63,729 bases of DNA, taken from contig CAIXCY010000082.1 of the NCBI GenBank assembly GCA_903918045.1, positions 1 to 63,729 on the forward strand, read 5' to 3'. The position numbers and the translations under genes were made by a program. The notes under the pieces are model-generated. The model saw only the letters and a program-made list of their open reading frames with translations. It was not told the origin of the DNA and did not search any database. Shown here in pieces: positions 26,985 to 35,605 of this stretch (position 1 is the stretch's first letter; each line of letters opens with the position of its first letter). This DNA comes from an uncultured Bacteroidia bacterium. GTDB taxonomy: Bacteria; Bacteroidota; Bacteroidia; Bacteroidales; Prolixibacteraceae.

Positions 26985-28089
26985 AAATCTTCAATCCGAT
27001 TACAAACGAAACGATACCGGTGATGGTGAGCACGAGCGCTTCACGCCAGACATCCAGGAACCCGGCACCCTCGTTAAAAATGCTTCTGAAAGTATCTGTA
27101 ATCATTGTAAGTGGAAGGTATTGAATTGCAGGAATAGCCCAGTCGGGGAAGTTATGATAACTGAAAAATACGCCCGAAACAACCATCATTGGTGTTACAA
27201 TTGCATTGATCATTCCGTTTCCCACCTCTGTATTTGCTGTGCGTGATGAGATAAGAATCGCTATTCCTGAAAATGCGATGTTTGCGGAGATAAACAAAAC
27301 TATCAATGCGGAGAAACTCCCCTGAATTTTGACACCAAAATAGAGCCAGGCAAATAGAAAAAGTAAGATCGCTTCTGCCAGGTTCATCGTAAAGCGTGCA
27401 GTGATCAGGGCAAACAGGAGGTTTGATTTTTTCATTGGTGTTGCCACCATTCTGCGTAATAGCTTTTTCGAGCGACGGTCGATGATCGTATAACTGATTC
27501 CCCAGCTACAGGCCATCATAATTCCCATAGCCAACAACCCGGGGATCAGAAAATCGACATATCGCGTACCGGAGAGTGTTAAAGGTTGGATCTGTGACTG
27601 ATTTTCGGTATAGAAAAGCGGACCGTGAGCCTCAAGGTCTGCAGCAAGGTGATAGGCTGCCTTTGCCTCAGCATTTGCCGGATCGAAGCGATATGAGGAA
27701 CCGTTGAGCTGATCTTCGATGATTACCGACACCTTCCCTTTTTTAAGAAGTGTAAAGGCATTTGACGATGAGGTCTCAAAAAAACTCAGTGTAGCATTTC
27801 CGAGTTTTTCATTTTTAAGGGTTATCGTATAGACACTGTCTTTCTTTTGGGCATTGGCAGTTAACCAGGAGATCAGTTTTGTTTGCTGATTTCCGCTAAC
27901 TCCCTCTAAGTTAATTACAACTGCCAGTTTTGCCTGAACTCCACCCTTCTGCGTAAATGCGATACCTAATCCCCAGGCCATGAGGATCGGAAATACAACA
28001 CCCCAGAAAATAACTGAAGGTTCACGGATTATCTCGGCAAAGTGGGCAACAATTAACCGGTAAAGCTGGTGATTGGTTATCTTATTCAT
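26971..28089 (-). CDS. ABC-2 type transporter permease
   Basis: 372 residues from the ATG at 28089 (the longest frame starts 31 codons earlier inside the ATPase gene, with no sign of being used). About six transmembrane helices: one near residue 30, then an extracytoplasmic domain of about 150 residues, then five helices in the C-terminal half. The order matches the ABC2_membrane_3/YhhJ-like family of exporters. It overlaps the ATPase gene by 8 bases, so both are translated together. Confidence 0.9.
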   Translation of the reverse strand: MNKITNHQLYRLIVAHFAEIIREPSVIFWGVVFPILMAWGLGIAFTQKGGVQAKLAVVINLEGVSGNQQTKLISWLTANAQKKDSVYTITLKNEKLGNATLSFFETSSSNAFTLLKKGKVSVIIEDQLNGSSYRFDPANAEAKAAYHLAADLEAHGPLFYTENQSQIQPLTLSGTRYVDFLIPGLLAMGIMMACSWGISYTIIDRRSKKLLRRMVATPMKKSNLLFALITARFTMNLAEAILLFLFAWLYFGVKIQGSFSALIVLFISANIAFSGIAILISSRTANTEVGNGMINAIVTPMMVVSGVFFSYHNFPDWAIPAIQYLPLTMITDTFRSIFNEGAGFLDVWREALVLTITGIVSFVIGLKIFKWY

Positions 28090-28822
28090 AGAGATGGCGT
28101 CCGGTAAGTGAGATAAATAATTCGTCGAGTGAACGGTGACCGCCACCCAGAGCAAGAATTTCCTGAAGTGTCCCTTCACCAAGAATATTTCCCTGATCCA
28201 TGATTATAATCCGGTCACACAAATATTCAGCCTCTTCCATATAGTGGGAAGTAAGGATCAATGAGGTATTGTGGTTTTTCTTCAGATCCAGCAGGATGTT
28301 CCAGATCTCCCGTCGGGCATTTGGATCGAGTCCGGTAGTGGGCTCGTCAAGTAATAAGATCTTCGGTTTATTGAGCAGGGCAACACCCAGGGCAAGTCGC
28401 TGACGCTGCCCTCCGGACAAATTATCGACATAAGCTTTTTTCTTCTCATCCAGTCCGATTAACGAAAATACCTCATTCACCCGATCGGAATTCAACTTGT
28501 AAAAACTCGCAAAGAGGCGCATCGTCTCGTAGGCCGTCAGCTTATCCATAAACCGGGTTTCCTGGAGTGAGAGTCCAATCATCTGGTGAAGTTCATGCTG
28601 GTGGTGTTTCCACTGTTTACCGGCGATAAAGATCTCCCCCTCATCGGGATGCTGAATCCCTTCGATCATCTCAACCAGGGTAGTCTTCCCTGCCCCGTTG
28701 GGACCCAGTAATGCTACAAACTCGCCGGGCTTAATCTTGAGGCTTACTCCCTTAACGGCCTGAACATCTTTAAATGATTTCTTTACCTGCCTGACCTCAA
28801 CGATGTATTCTGAATCTGACAT
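28082..28822 (-). CDS. ABC transporter ATPase
   Basis: 246 residues with all ABC motifs: Walker A GPNGAGKTT near 39, Q-loop LSLQETR near 84, signature LSGGQRQR near 135, Walker B ILLLDEPTTGLDP and the switch His in SHYME. It powers the adjacent permease; the family exports drugs, lipids or polysaccharide precursors, and the cargo here is unknown. Confidence 0.94.
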   Translation of the reverse strand: MSDSEYIVEVRQVKKSFKDVQAVKGVSLKIKPGEFVALLGPNGAGKTTLVEMIEGIQHPDEGEIFIAGKQWKHHQHELHQMIGLSLQETRFMDKLTAYETMRLFASFYKLNSDRVNEVFSLIGLDEKKKAYVDNLSGGQRQRLALGVALLNKPKILLLDEPTTGLDPNARREIWNILLDLKKNHNTSLILTSHYMEEAEYLCDRIIIMDQGNILGEGTLQEILALGGGHRSLDELFISLTGRHLYE

Positions 28823-28877
28823 AAGATCGTCTTAAACTTTAGGAGGTAAAATTATCCAATTAAATCATTTTATCAAG

Positions 28878-28934
28878 AGTCAGAGTGCGATTTAGGAGAT
28901 TTGTCAGGACGCGACTCAAAGTCGAACTCTGACT
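28878..28934. repeat. Inverted repeat upstream of the tRNA gene
   Basis: AGTCAGAGT at 28878-28886 and ACTCTGACT at 28926-28934 are perfect inverted copies; the pairing extends a few bases inward with one mismatch. Function unknown. Confidence 0.35.
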
Positions 28935-29002
28935 ATTTCCGAAGGTTGCTGAAACCGTATATTTTCGTATTTTTGTATTCCACTTCGCCTTGTATTCTAA
29001 CA

Positions 29003-29089
29003 GGAGAGATGCCAGAGTGGTCGAATGGGACGGTCTCGAAAACCGTTGTACTGGTAACGGTACCGTGGGTTCGAATCCCACTCTCTCCG
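29003..29089 (+). tRNA. tRNA-Ser (anticodon CGA)
   Basis: 87 bases. The acceptor stem GGAGAGA pairs with TCTCTCC (29082-29088). The anticodon stem ACGGT/ACCGT encloses the loop CTCGAAA, giving anticodon CGA at 29037-29039, which reads UCG codons. A long variable arm and the T loop GTTCGAAT are present, as in class II tRNAs. The CCA end is not encoded. Confidence 0.97.
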
Positions 29090-29236
29090 CTATAAATCTA
29101 TATGTCAAGACGTTACGGGATTCGCCCGCCAAACTCCATCCAAGTCTGATTGAATTTAGTCTATATTCAGCTAACCGCTACAATTATAATTTACTTTTAG
29201 CATTTTAGCGATTTTATCTGATTATCTTTCACAGAA

Positions 29237-30478
29237 TTAATCCACTATTTTATTGGAAGTCGTTGGATGTAGCATTGTCAATTGGAGCACCAGTGCAGCC
29301 ACAACAAAAACGGCAAGAAGCGCAATGTCGCGGCTCAAATTTCCGGCATCTGCTGACTTTCCTAATATTGTGGTAATCAACGCACCTACCGAAACTCCAC
29401 CCATATTCATCAGTCCGTATCCCGTAGCCCGGTAACGTGGAGATACAAATTGGCATAAAATGGGCATTGCTGTTACATCAAACATTCCAAAACCAAATCC
29501 AAAGACTAAAGTACCACCCCATATTGACATAAAGTTAGTCCCGAACCCGAGTATTAGGATGGAGGGTATTGTCAATGCGAGGCCAAGAGCTCCGGTGTAA
29601 ATAGCGCCGCGCAGGTTATGCCTTATCCAACGGTCAGATAAAACTGCTCCAGCTAAAACTCCGAGTAAACCCGAAATTGCAATTGTAATTGTCGACAATG
29701 GTCCGGCAAAAGCCATATTTATGTGAAGATTTTCTGAGAAAAGTGTTGGAAGCCAGTTTTTCGTAGCCCATCCTGCTAGTCTGGGGGCAGAAAAATAAAA
29801 AAGAATAACCCAGAAGGAGATGTTCCTGAATAATACACCTAATGACCTGTTTGCTTCTGAAAATCCCTTTAGGACTGAGCCCGAATGAACAGGATCGGGA
29901 GTGTACCCTTTTTTCTCATTCAGAAAGAAGATTAGTATTATACTATAGATGACCCCAATTAATCCAAAGGCATGGAAGGTGGTTTGCCATGAATAATTGG
30001 CAGAAACAGTTGCTCCGAATCCTCCAAGAGCCTGCCCTAAATAGATTCCTGTCAAATGGAGCCCTATTGCCAGGGAGCGGTTTTTCCCTTGATGATAGTC
30101 TGCAATCAGTGATAATCCGGCAGGAAAATAAAATGCCTCGCTTACGCCCATCAAGGCTCTAAGGGCATAAAGCTGATCGAAGGTTTTTGCATATCCCATC
30201 AATAACGTAACAGCTGACCAGACGAATATACTTCCGATAATGACCCATTTACGGCTAAACCGGTCGGCAATTATTCCTGAGATTGGACTCATCAGGGCAT
30301 AGATCCAAAGAAATATGGCCATTAAGCGCCCAAAATTTGCCGCCGTTTCCAGCTCAGCAATATCGATCATCATCGATGGTTTCATTGTTGAAAGCATCTG
30401 CCGGTCAAGGTAATTGAGCAGTGCCACAAACCAAAGCAAACCAACTACGACCCAGGGATATATTTTTTTATATTGCAT
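29237..30478 (-). CDS. MFS transporter, probably an organic-anion carrier
   Basis: 413 residues from the ATG at 30478 (a TTG two codons earlier is less likely), with 12 predicted helices. The motif NYLDRQMLS near residue 25 is the D-R signature of the anion:cation symporter branch, and DRFSRKW near 71 is the MFS loop 2-3 motif. It starts 2 bases after citF, so it belongs to the citrate lyase operon and probably imports citrate or a related acid. That substrate is inferred from context. Confidence 0.88.
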   Translation of the reverse strand: MQYKKIYPWVVVGLLWFVALLNYLDRQMLSTMKPSMMIDIAELETAANFGRLMAIFLWIYALMSPISGIIADRFSRKWVIIGSIFVWSAVTLLMGYAKTFDQLYALRALMGVSEAFYFPAGLSLIADYHQGKNRSLAIGLHLTGIYLGQALGGFGATVSANYSWQTTFHAFGLIGVIYSIILIFFLNEKKGYTPDPVHSGSVLKGFSEANRSLGVLFRNISFWVILFYFSAPRLAGWATKNWLPTLFSENLHINMAFAGPLSTITIAISGLLGVLAGAVLSDRWIRHNLRGAIYTGALGLALTIPSILILGFGTNFMSIWGGTLVFGFGFGMFDVTAMPILCQFVSPRYRATGYGLMNMGGVSVGALITTILGKSADAGNLSRDIALLAVFVVAALVLQLTMLHPTTSNKIVD

Positions 30479-30480
30479 CT

Positions 30481-32061
30481 TCAAGGAATAAAATTAGTGG
30501 ATTCGTTTACCTGCCAAATAGTATCCAGGATGGTTCCATCTACCCATTTAACCACAGCAACAGGCTCATTTGTGAAGTTCGGAAGATTTGGTTTACCGCA
30601 AATCTTTTCTGCTAAATTTTTAAGTTCCTGTATCGGAACAATTGGCAGACCAGAGTTTAAGGTCAGGTCAATTAAGTCCTGCCGGAGAGGATTTATTGCT
30701 ATTCCTCTTTCAGTAACTATCACATCAATCAATTCGCCGGGTCCGCAAATCGTTGTCACGTTTTCCTTAATCACAGGTATCCGATCCCGGAACAAAGGAA
30801 CTGTAAGGATTACTGTTTTTGAAAAGAGGCAATTCTGCCATCCCCCAATTCCATGTAAGAGGTAACCATCGGAATGGGTTACTACGTTAGCATTAAAGTT
30901 AATGTCTATTTCAGTCGCACCAAGGATAACAACATCTACTAAACCTGCAAAGTTACCTTTCCCATGATAATTGTAACTTGTAAACGGGCTTGACCAGGTA
31001 TGACCGGGATTCTCCCGCATTGATCGTACACCATCAAGGTCAAAGGTTTGTCCATCAATAATATAATCTATGAGTCCTTCCTCTAACATAGCGACCAGGT
31101 GTTTATTACTTCCACCGCGTGCAAATCGTGCTTTAATCCCTTTTTTAATCATTATTTCTTTAAAATAGAGGGAAACTGCCAGTGAGATGCCACCAGCCCC
31201 GCTTTGAAACGAAAAGCCATCTTTAATTATACCGGCCTTTTCACAAAATCTGGCAGTCAGATCTGCAAGGAAAAGTCGGTCAGGGCTCTTCGTGATTTCC
31301 GTAGTACCGGATATGATCTTTTCAGGAATCCCAATCTTATCACTCTGCACAACAAAGTCTACATAATTTCCCTGAATCTGCCATGGGAGACAAGGGAAGG
31401 GGACCAAATGATCTGTAACAACAATTACTTTATCTGCAAACTGAGAGTCCGCAAGGGCAAATCCCAGAGACCCACATGCTGCAGGGCCATCTACACCATT
31501 GGCATTGCCAAAAAAGTCGGCTGTAGGGGCAGCAATAACGGCAATATCGATATGAACTTCTCCATCCTGAACGCTTTGATATCTTCCACCATGTGAACGA
31601 AGAACACCTAATCCCCTCATTTTTCCCTGAGAAGTAAAGCGACCAAGTGGGCCATTCATACTTCCCTCAATATGATGAATGGTTCCATCTTCAAGGTATT
31701 TAATCAGGTATGAATTGCATTCAAAAGAGGCAGATGGGAACCATATCAGATCTTTAACACGCAATTCTTTGGCAATATCAAAGAGCTGATTGGAGATTAA
31801 ATCGCCGTTTCTAAAATGATGGTGAGTTGAGATTGTCATTCCATCGTTTAACCCGGCACGAATAAGCGATTCTTTAAGTGAATCAATAAGTTTATTTCCA
31901 TCTGAGGGATAATTTGTACAGGATGAAATTGGGGCACCGTACTTTCTACCTTCCGGAATATATTTCCCCACTCCCTGGAATGGAGTTTCCGGTTTTCCGT
32001 TAACCTCTGAAGGGACTATCTTACCAATTGAATTAACAACCAAATTATCGTATTTTCTCAT
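30481..32061 (-). CDS. citF: Citrate lyase alpha subunit (CitF)
   Basis: 526 residues from the ATG at 32061; the longer frame would overlap citDE by 40 bases. The sequence follows CitF: the HHHFRNGD loop near residue 97 and the CoA-transferase fold with GAGGISLA near 289. CitF moves citrate onto the acyl carrier protein, forming citryl-ACP, which CitE then cleaves to oxaloacetate. It is the second gene of the operon. No CitC, CitX or CitG gene, needed to make and load the cofactor, lies nearby. Confidence 0.92.
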   Translation of the reverse strand: MRKYDNLVVNSIGKIVPSEVNGKPETPFQGVGKYIPEGRKYGAPISSCTNYPSDGNKLIDSLKESLIRAGLNDGMTISTHHHFRNGDLISNQLFDIAKELRVKDLIWFPSASFECNSYLIKYLEDGTIHHIEGSMNGPLGRFTSQGKMRGLGVLRSHGGRYQSVQDGEVHIDIAVIAAPTADFFGNANGVDGPAACGSLGFALADSQFADKVIVVTDHLVPFPCLPWQIQGNYVDFVVQSDKIGIPEKIISGTTEITKSPDRLFLADLTARFCEKAGIIKDGFSFQSGAGGISLAVSLYFKEIMIKKGIKARFARGGSNKHLVAMLEEGLIDYIIDGQTFDLDGVRSMRENPGHTWSSPFTSYNYHGKGNFAGLVDVVILGATEIDINFNANVVTHSDGYLLHGIGGWQNCLFSKTVILTVPLFRDRIPVIKENVTTICGPGELIDVIVTERGIAINPLRQDLIDLTLNSGLPIVPIQELKNLAEKICGKPNLPNFTNEPVAVVKWVDGTILDTIWQVNESTNFIP

Positions 32062-32072
32062 TTCCTGAACTT

Positions 32073-33308
32073 TTATGCTATGATAGTACCATTTCCTTGC
32101 CGGCTTATCCACTTTGCCCCGAGTTTACCCATTGAAATAGCCCTGTTGATTGTCTGTTGAGCTCTGCTTACCACCGGTGCATCAATCATTTTGTTCCCAA
32201 CTGAAACCACACCATAACCATTTTGGGCTGCTTCAATAAAGGCAATCACAATGATTTTTGCATTCTCAATCTCTTGATCCGTTGGTGCATAATTATCGAA
32301 AATCACTTTTATCTGACGTGGATGTATACACCCCATTCCATCGAAACCGAGCGCTTTTGAACGAAGCACATTTTCTTTCAATGCCTTCATATCGCCAATA
32401 TCAGAAAACACGGAATCAATGGCCTGAATGCCAACAGCCTTGCAGGCATTGATAACCTGGCACCTTGCAAATAGAGATTCTGTACCTTCATAAGTACGGA
32501 CGACACCGATATCTGCCGTATAATCCTCCAATCCAATAGCCATAGCAACAATATTATCGGCGGACTGTGCAATTTCGAGCGCTTTCATCACCCCCATAGC
32601 ACTCTCAATTATTGGCATTAACCAGACTGGATTTGAAATTCCAATCCGTTTTTGAATAGTTTTAATTCGGTCGTTTACCTGACTAATCTGATTGCCATTT
32701 TCGCATTTGGGAACCAGGATAAGATTTACATTGTTAGGAATGATAAATTCAAGATCTTCAAGTCCTGCCGGGATCTGATTGATGCGAACCATTCGTTCTG
32801 CTCCTAAGAAATTCACAGAACGTAAGGCATTTCGGACAAGGAAACAGGCTTCCGATTTTTTACTAATACCTACAGCATCTTCAAGGTCAAGAATGATCCC
32901 GTTTGGAGTATGAATTCCTGCATTAAGCATTAACCCGGGGGTATTGCCTGGAAGATATAATCGTGAAATACGTGGTTGGTTAAAGTCTGAGGAGTATAAA
33001 TTCTCAGAAAGCATTTCAGGCAGAAACTCAAGGTCCGACTTGATTAACTGCTTAATCGCTGCCTCAATTCGAGCCATCAGAACAAATGGAAGCGCCCCTT
33101 TGTCTTCGATTTCCACAATCGCATTCTCAATTTGAAAAAACTTAAACATCTCATAGCAAAGGGCTGATATTGAGGATCCATACAAGACCTGAACCTTACT
33201 TTTCAGTTCAAGATGTATTCCCCCTGAATCACTTAGTTTCAATGAAACAAAACAATCTGAACGATCTTTCTCCCCTTTATTCCCGGCTGAAACAATTGAT
33301 TTATTCAT
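32073..33308 (-). CDS. citE: CitD-CitE fusion: acyl carrier protein plus citryl-ACP lyase
   Basis: 411 residues. Residues 1-95 match CitD, the small acyl carrier protein of citrate lyase, with the phrases LSDSGGIHLELKS and VEIEDKGALPFVLMAR. Residues about 112-411 match CitE: SRLYLPGNTPG, GIILDLEDAV (metal-binding Asp), VRINQI, and GFDGMGCIHPRQI. In separate CitD the prosthetic group is attached to Ser14, in the Glu-Ser-Ser-Asp sequence. Here the same place reads D-R-S-D, so the modified serine may be the second one or missing. First gene of the citDE-citF-MFS operon. Confidence 0.85.
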   Translation of the reverse strand: MNKSIVSAGNKGEKDRSDCFVSLKLSDSGGIHLELKSKVQVLYGSSISALCYEMFKFFQIENAIVEIEDKGALPFVLMARIEAAIKQLIKSDLEFLPEMLSENLYSSDFNQPRISRLYLPGNTPGLMLNAGIHTPNGIILDLEDAVGISKKSEACFLVRNALRSVNFLGAERMVRINQIPAGLEDLEFIIPNNVNLILVPKCENGNQISQVNDRIKTIQKRIGISNPVWLMPIIESAMGVMKALEIAQSADNIVAMAIGLEDYTADIGVVRTYEGTESLFARCQVINACKAVGIQAIDSVFSDIGDMKALKENVLRSKALGFDGMGCIHPRQIKVIFDNYAPTDQEIENAKIIVIAFIEAAQNGYGVVSVGNKMIDAPVVSRAQQTINRAISMGKLGAKWISRQGNGTIIA

Positions 33309-33384
33309 CCTTCTTAATGTTTAGAGTTTCCAAAGAAATTAGAGCTTTCTTTTACAAATATTCATGCTAAATAAAGTCAGAAAG

Positions 33385-33419
33385 AAGAAGTTAACTGAAA
33401 CAATATCAGTTAACTTCTT
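33385..33419. terminator. 14-bp stem hairpin between the lipoprotein gene and the citrate lyase operon
   Basis: 33385-33398 pairs perfectly with 33406-33419 across a 7-base loop. It lies 35 bases after the stop of the lipoprotein gene on the minus strand and probably ends the upstream operon. The T run after it is weak. Confidence 0.65.
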
Positions 33420-33453
33420 TAATTTAAAATATTATTTAAAACTATGCCAGTTA

Positions 33454-34515
33454 CTAGTTTGCATAGGTATATTTCCAGGTTTCGGTAGAACTGTCTGCCG
33501 AAAGGAACTTATCAGCCTGAGTCACTCTGTTACTCGAGTCAAACTTATAGGTATACGTTGAAGTTTTCTTAACTATCGGAGATACTCTTGGATCCCAATA
33601 ATCAAAATGATCGACAAGTTTCATACTTGGTTTACCGAATAAATTACCCAAGGCCTTATATTCAGAACCTGTTATATCATTGATCGCCTGAGGAATACCA
33701 TTCACATTGTCTCCAATGGTGTAGACAAATGTTTTAATCTTTTTAGCAGTTACGCCATCATCTCCAAAGGTGGTTATTTGGGTAACACTATTATCAACAT
33801 AATCAAGCTGATATTTCATGTGGTCAGCTGAACTCCAGTATTCATGACCGTTAGTAAGGAAACCGTTAGCATTGTAATCATAAGAGGCATATTCACCGCT
33901 ACCCCAATCGTCTTTTGTGATATGTCCTGAAGAATCCAAATTATAAGTTCCATTTACTGAACCATCAGAGGCCTTTGTTACGGTTAGTTTTCCGGCTACT
34001 GTGTAATCAAAATTAAGAGTTTTATCCAGGCTTCCCTCCCACATATCATCAATCTTTGTCACCTTGCCATTGGCATCATAGGTAACATCCCATTCTTCAG
34101 TACCGCCAGCCCAGGCTGCATAAAATGAGATTGACTTAATCTGAGATCCGGTAGTTAATGTTTTGTCCTCGCCATATCCGGTACCATTGCCATTGGTCGC
34201 ATATGCCCTGACATGATATGCAGTTGCCGGGGTTAATCCACCGATAGAACTGGTAAAAGTACCTGTTCCGGTTCCATCAGATGTTTTTGAATCTGCAATT
34301 GTCGGATTGGCAATCTTGCTCCAGCAAGTCCCCCTTGCAATTACGGGTGTAGTGCCTTCGGTGATAACCGTTCCCCCTGCAGATGCAGTGGTAGCAGATG
34401 TAGCTGTAACTGTTGAGCTGGTTACCGTAGGAACGCTGGTAGTGGTTTTTTTGCAGGCAAAAAACAACATAGCTACAAGAGCTACGGTTGTCAGAAAATA
34501 AATCTTTCTTTTCAT
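33454..34515 (-). CDS. Secreted lipoprotein with fibronectin-III-like and YD-like regions
   Basis: 353 residues. The signal peptide ends at FFACKK (lipobox with Cys near 21). Then comes a Thr/Ser-rich stretch, a fibronectin type III-like domain (about 40-130, with GLTPATAYHVRAYATNGNG) and a beta-rich C-terminal half containing short tyrosine-rich repeats (TYNLDSSGHIT, YDYNANGF), like YD repeats. No catalytic motif is seen. It lies 56 bases after the sugar permease gene on the same strand and may be the last gene of the scavenging operon or a separate surface protein. Confidence 0.7.
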   Translation of the reverse strand: MKRKIYFLTTVALVAMLFFACKKTTTSVPTVTSSTVTATSATTASAGGTVITEGTTPVIARGTCWSKIANPTIADSKTSDGTGTGTFTSSIGGLTPATAYHVRAYATNGNGTGYGEDKTLTTGSQIKSISFYAAWAGGTEEWDVTYDANGKVTKIDDMWEGSLDKTLNFDYTVAGKLTVTKASDGSVNGTYNLDSSGHITKDDWGSGEYASYDYNANGFLTNGHEYWSSADHMKYQLDYVDNSVTQITTFGDDGVTAKKIKTFVYTIGDNVNGIPQAINDITGSEYKALGNLFGKPSMKLVDHFDYWDPRVSPIVKKTSTYTYKFDSSNRVTQADKFLSADSSTETWKYTYAN

Positions 34516-34571
34516 AATGTAGTAAATTAAAAGTTAAAGAATTAATGGTTAAAAAAAATTGGTTAAAAAAA

Positions 34572-35573
34572 TCAATTATTACCGGCCAAAATAATCATGA
34601 TCAATCCACCGGTAAAGAGAATAAACATGAGAGACAATAAAGTATTCACACTTTTAGGAGCGTTTTTGAACTCTTTCCAGATAAATACACCCCAAAGTGC
34701 AGCAATCAGCGTGGCGCCCTGACCCAGACCGTAAGAAATTGCGAAACCTGCTTTGCCAGCCGCAATGATGCTAAGTGACATTCCAACACACCAGATCATT
34801 CCCCCTAAAATTCCGGTAAAGTGTTCCTTCGCACCGCCTTTAAAATATTGAGCGTAAGAGATGGGTGAGCCCTCGAATGGTTTTTTCATCAAAATGGTAT
34901 TGAACACGAAGTTACTTATCAATATTCCGACCGAAAAAATAAATAAGGCAGCATAAGGGGTCAAAAGACCAACCTCTGGATTTTCCATACTTTTTGCCAT
35001 CGAAGCGGCTACAAAACGGTAAAACATAGCCATCAAAACGCCGCCTACAATTGAGATAATGATCCCTTTTGCAGGTACTTTTTGAGACTGAACCGCCTTC
35101 CGTTTATAGGCCAATGCATCAATAACAATTGCAAGGCCTACTAAAGCAACTCCACCAAATAACCATACAGGATTTCCCTGTGGCATTCCGATATAGTTAA
35201 TAATCACACCCAACACCAGTGCAATTCCAATGCCCACCGGAAAAGCCACTGCCATTCCGGCAATTGAAATAGCAGCAACAATCAGGATATTTGCGAGGTT
35301 GAAAATGATACCTCCTGCCAGCGCACTGATAATGCTACCTGAGTCGGCTTGCCTAAGGTTTTGGACAAACCCCATTCCCTGAATTCCACTGCTTCCAAGG
35401 GTAAATCCCAGGATTAGCGAGAAGAGGAGAATTCCCAGGACATAATCCCAATAGAAGAGTTCAAAACGCCAGCTTTTAGCTGCAATTTTCTGCGTGTTTG
35501 CCCATGATCCCCAGCAAAGCATGGTGATGAAACAAAGGACAACTGCAAGTGTGTAACTTCCTACAATAAACAT
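34572..35573 (-). CDS. GRP/RhaT-like sugar permease
   Basis: 333 residues with about ten transmembrane helices, in two EamA-like halves of five. The opening with CWGSWANTQK and the WRFELFYWDYV motif are typical of the glucose/ribose porter (GRP) family and related RhaT-type proteins. It sits at the end of the operon with ribokinase at the front, so ribose is the likely cargo; the same type of permease is used for ribose in the rus locus of Bacteroides. Cargo is inferred from context. Confidence 0.8.
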   Translation of the reverse strand: MFIVGSYTLAVVLCFITMLCWGSWANTQKIAAKSWRFELFYWDYVLGILLFSLILGFTLGSSGIQGMGFVQNLRQADSGSIISALAGGIIFNLANILIVAAISIAGMAVAFPVGIGIALVLGVIINYIGMPQGNPVWLFGGVALVGLAIVIDALAYKRKAVQSQKVPAKGIIISIVGGVLMAMFYRFVAASMAKSMENPEVGLLTPYAALFIFSVGILISNFVFNTILMKKPFEGSPISYAQYFKGGAKEHFTGILGGMIWCVGMSLSIIAAGKAGFAISYGLGQGATLIAALWGVFIWKEFKNAPKSVNTLLSLMFILFTGGLIMIILAGNN

Positions 35574-35605
35574 TTTTTCAAGTTTTAGTTAATATTAATC
35601 GAGAG

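Noticed and set aside
28860-29132. Minus-strand and plus-strand reading frames across the tRNA gene
   Set aside because: They run through the tRNA-Ser gene and have no protein-like features.
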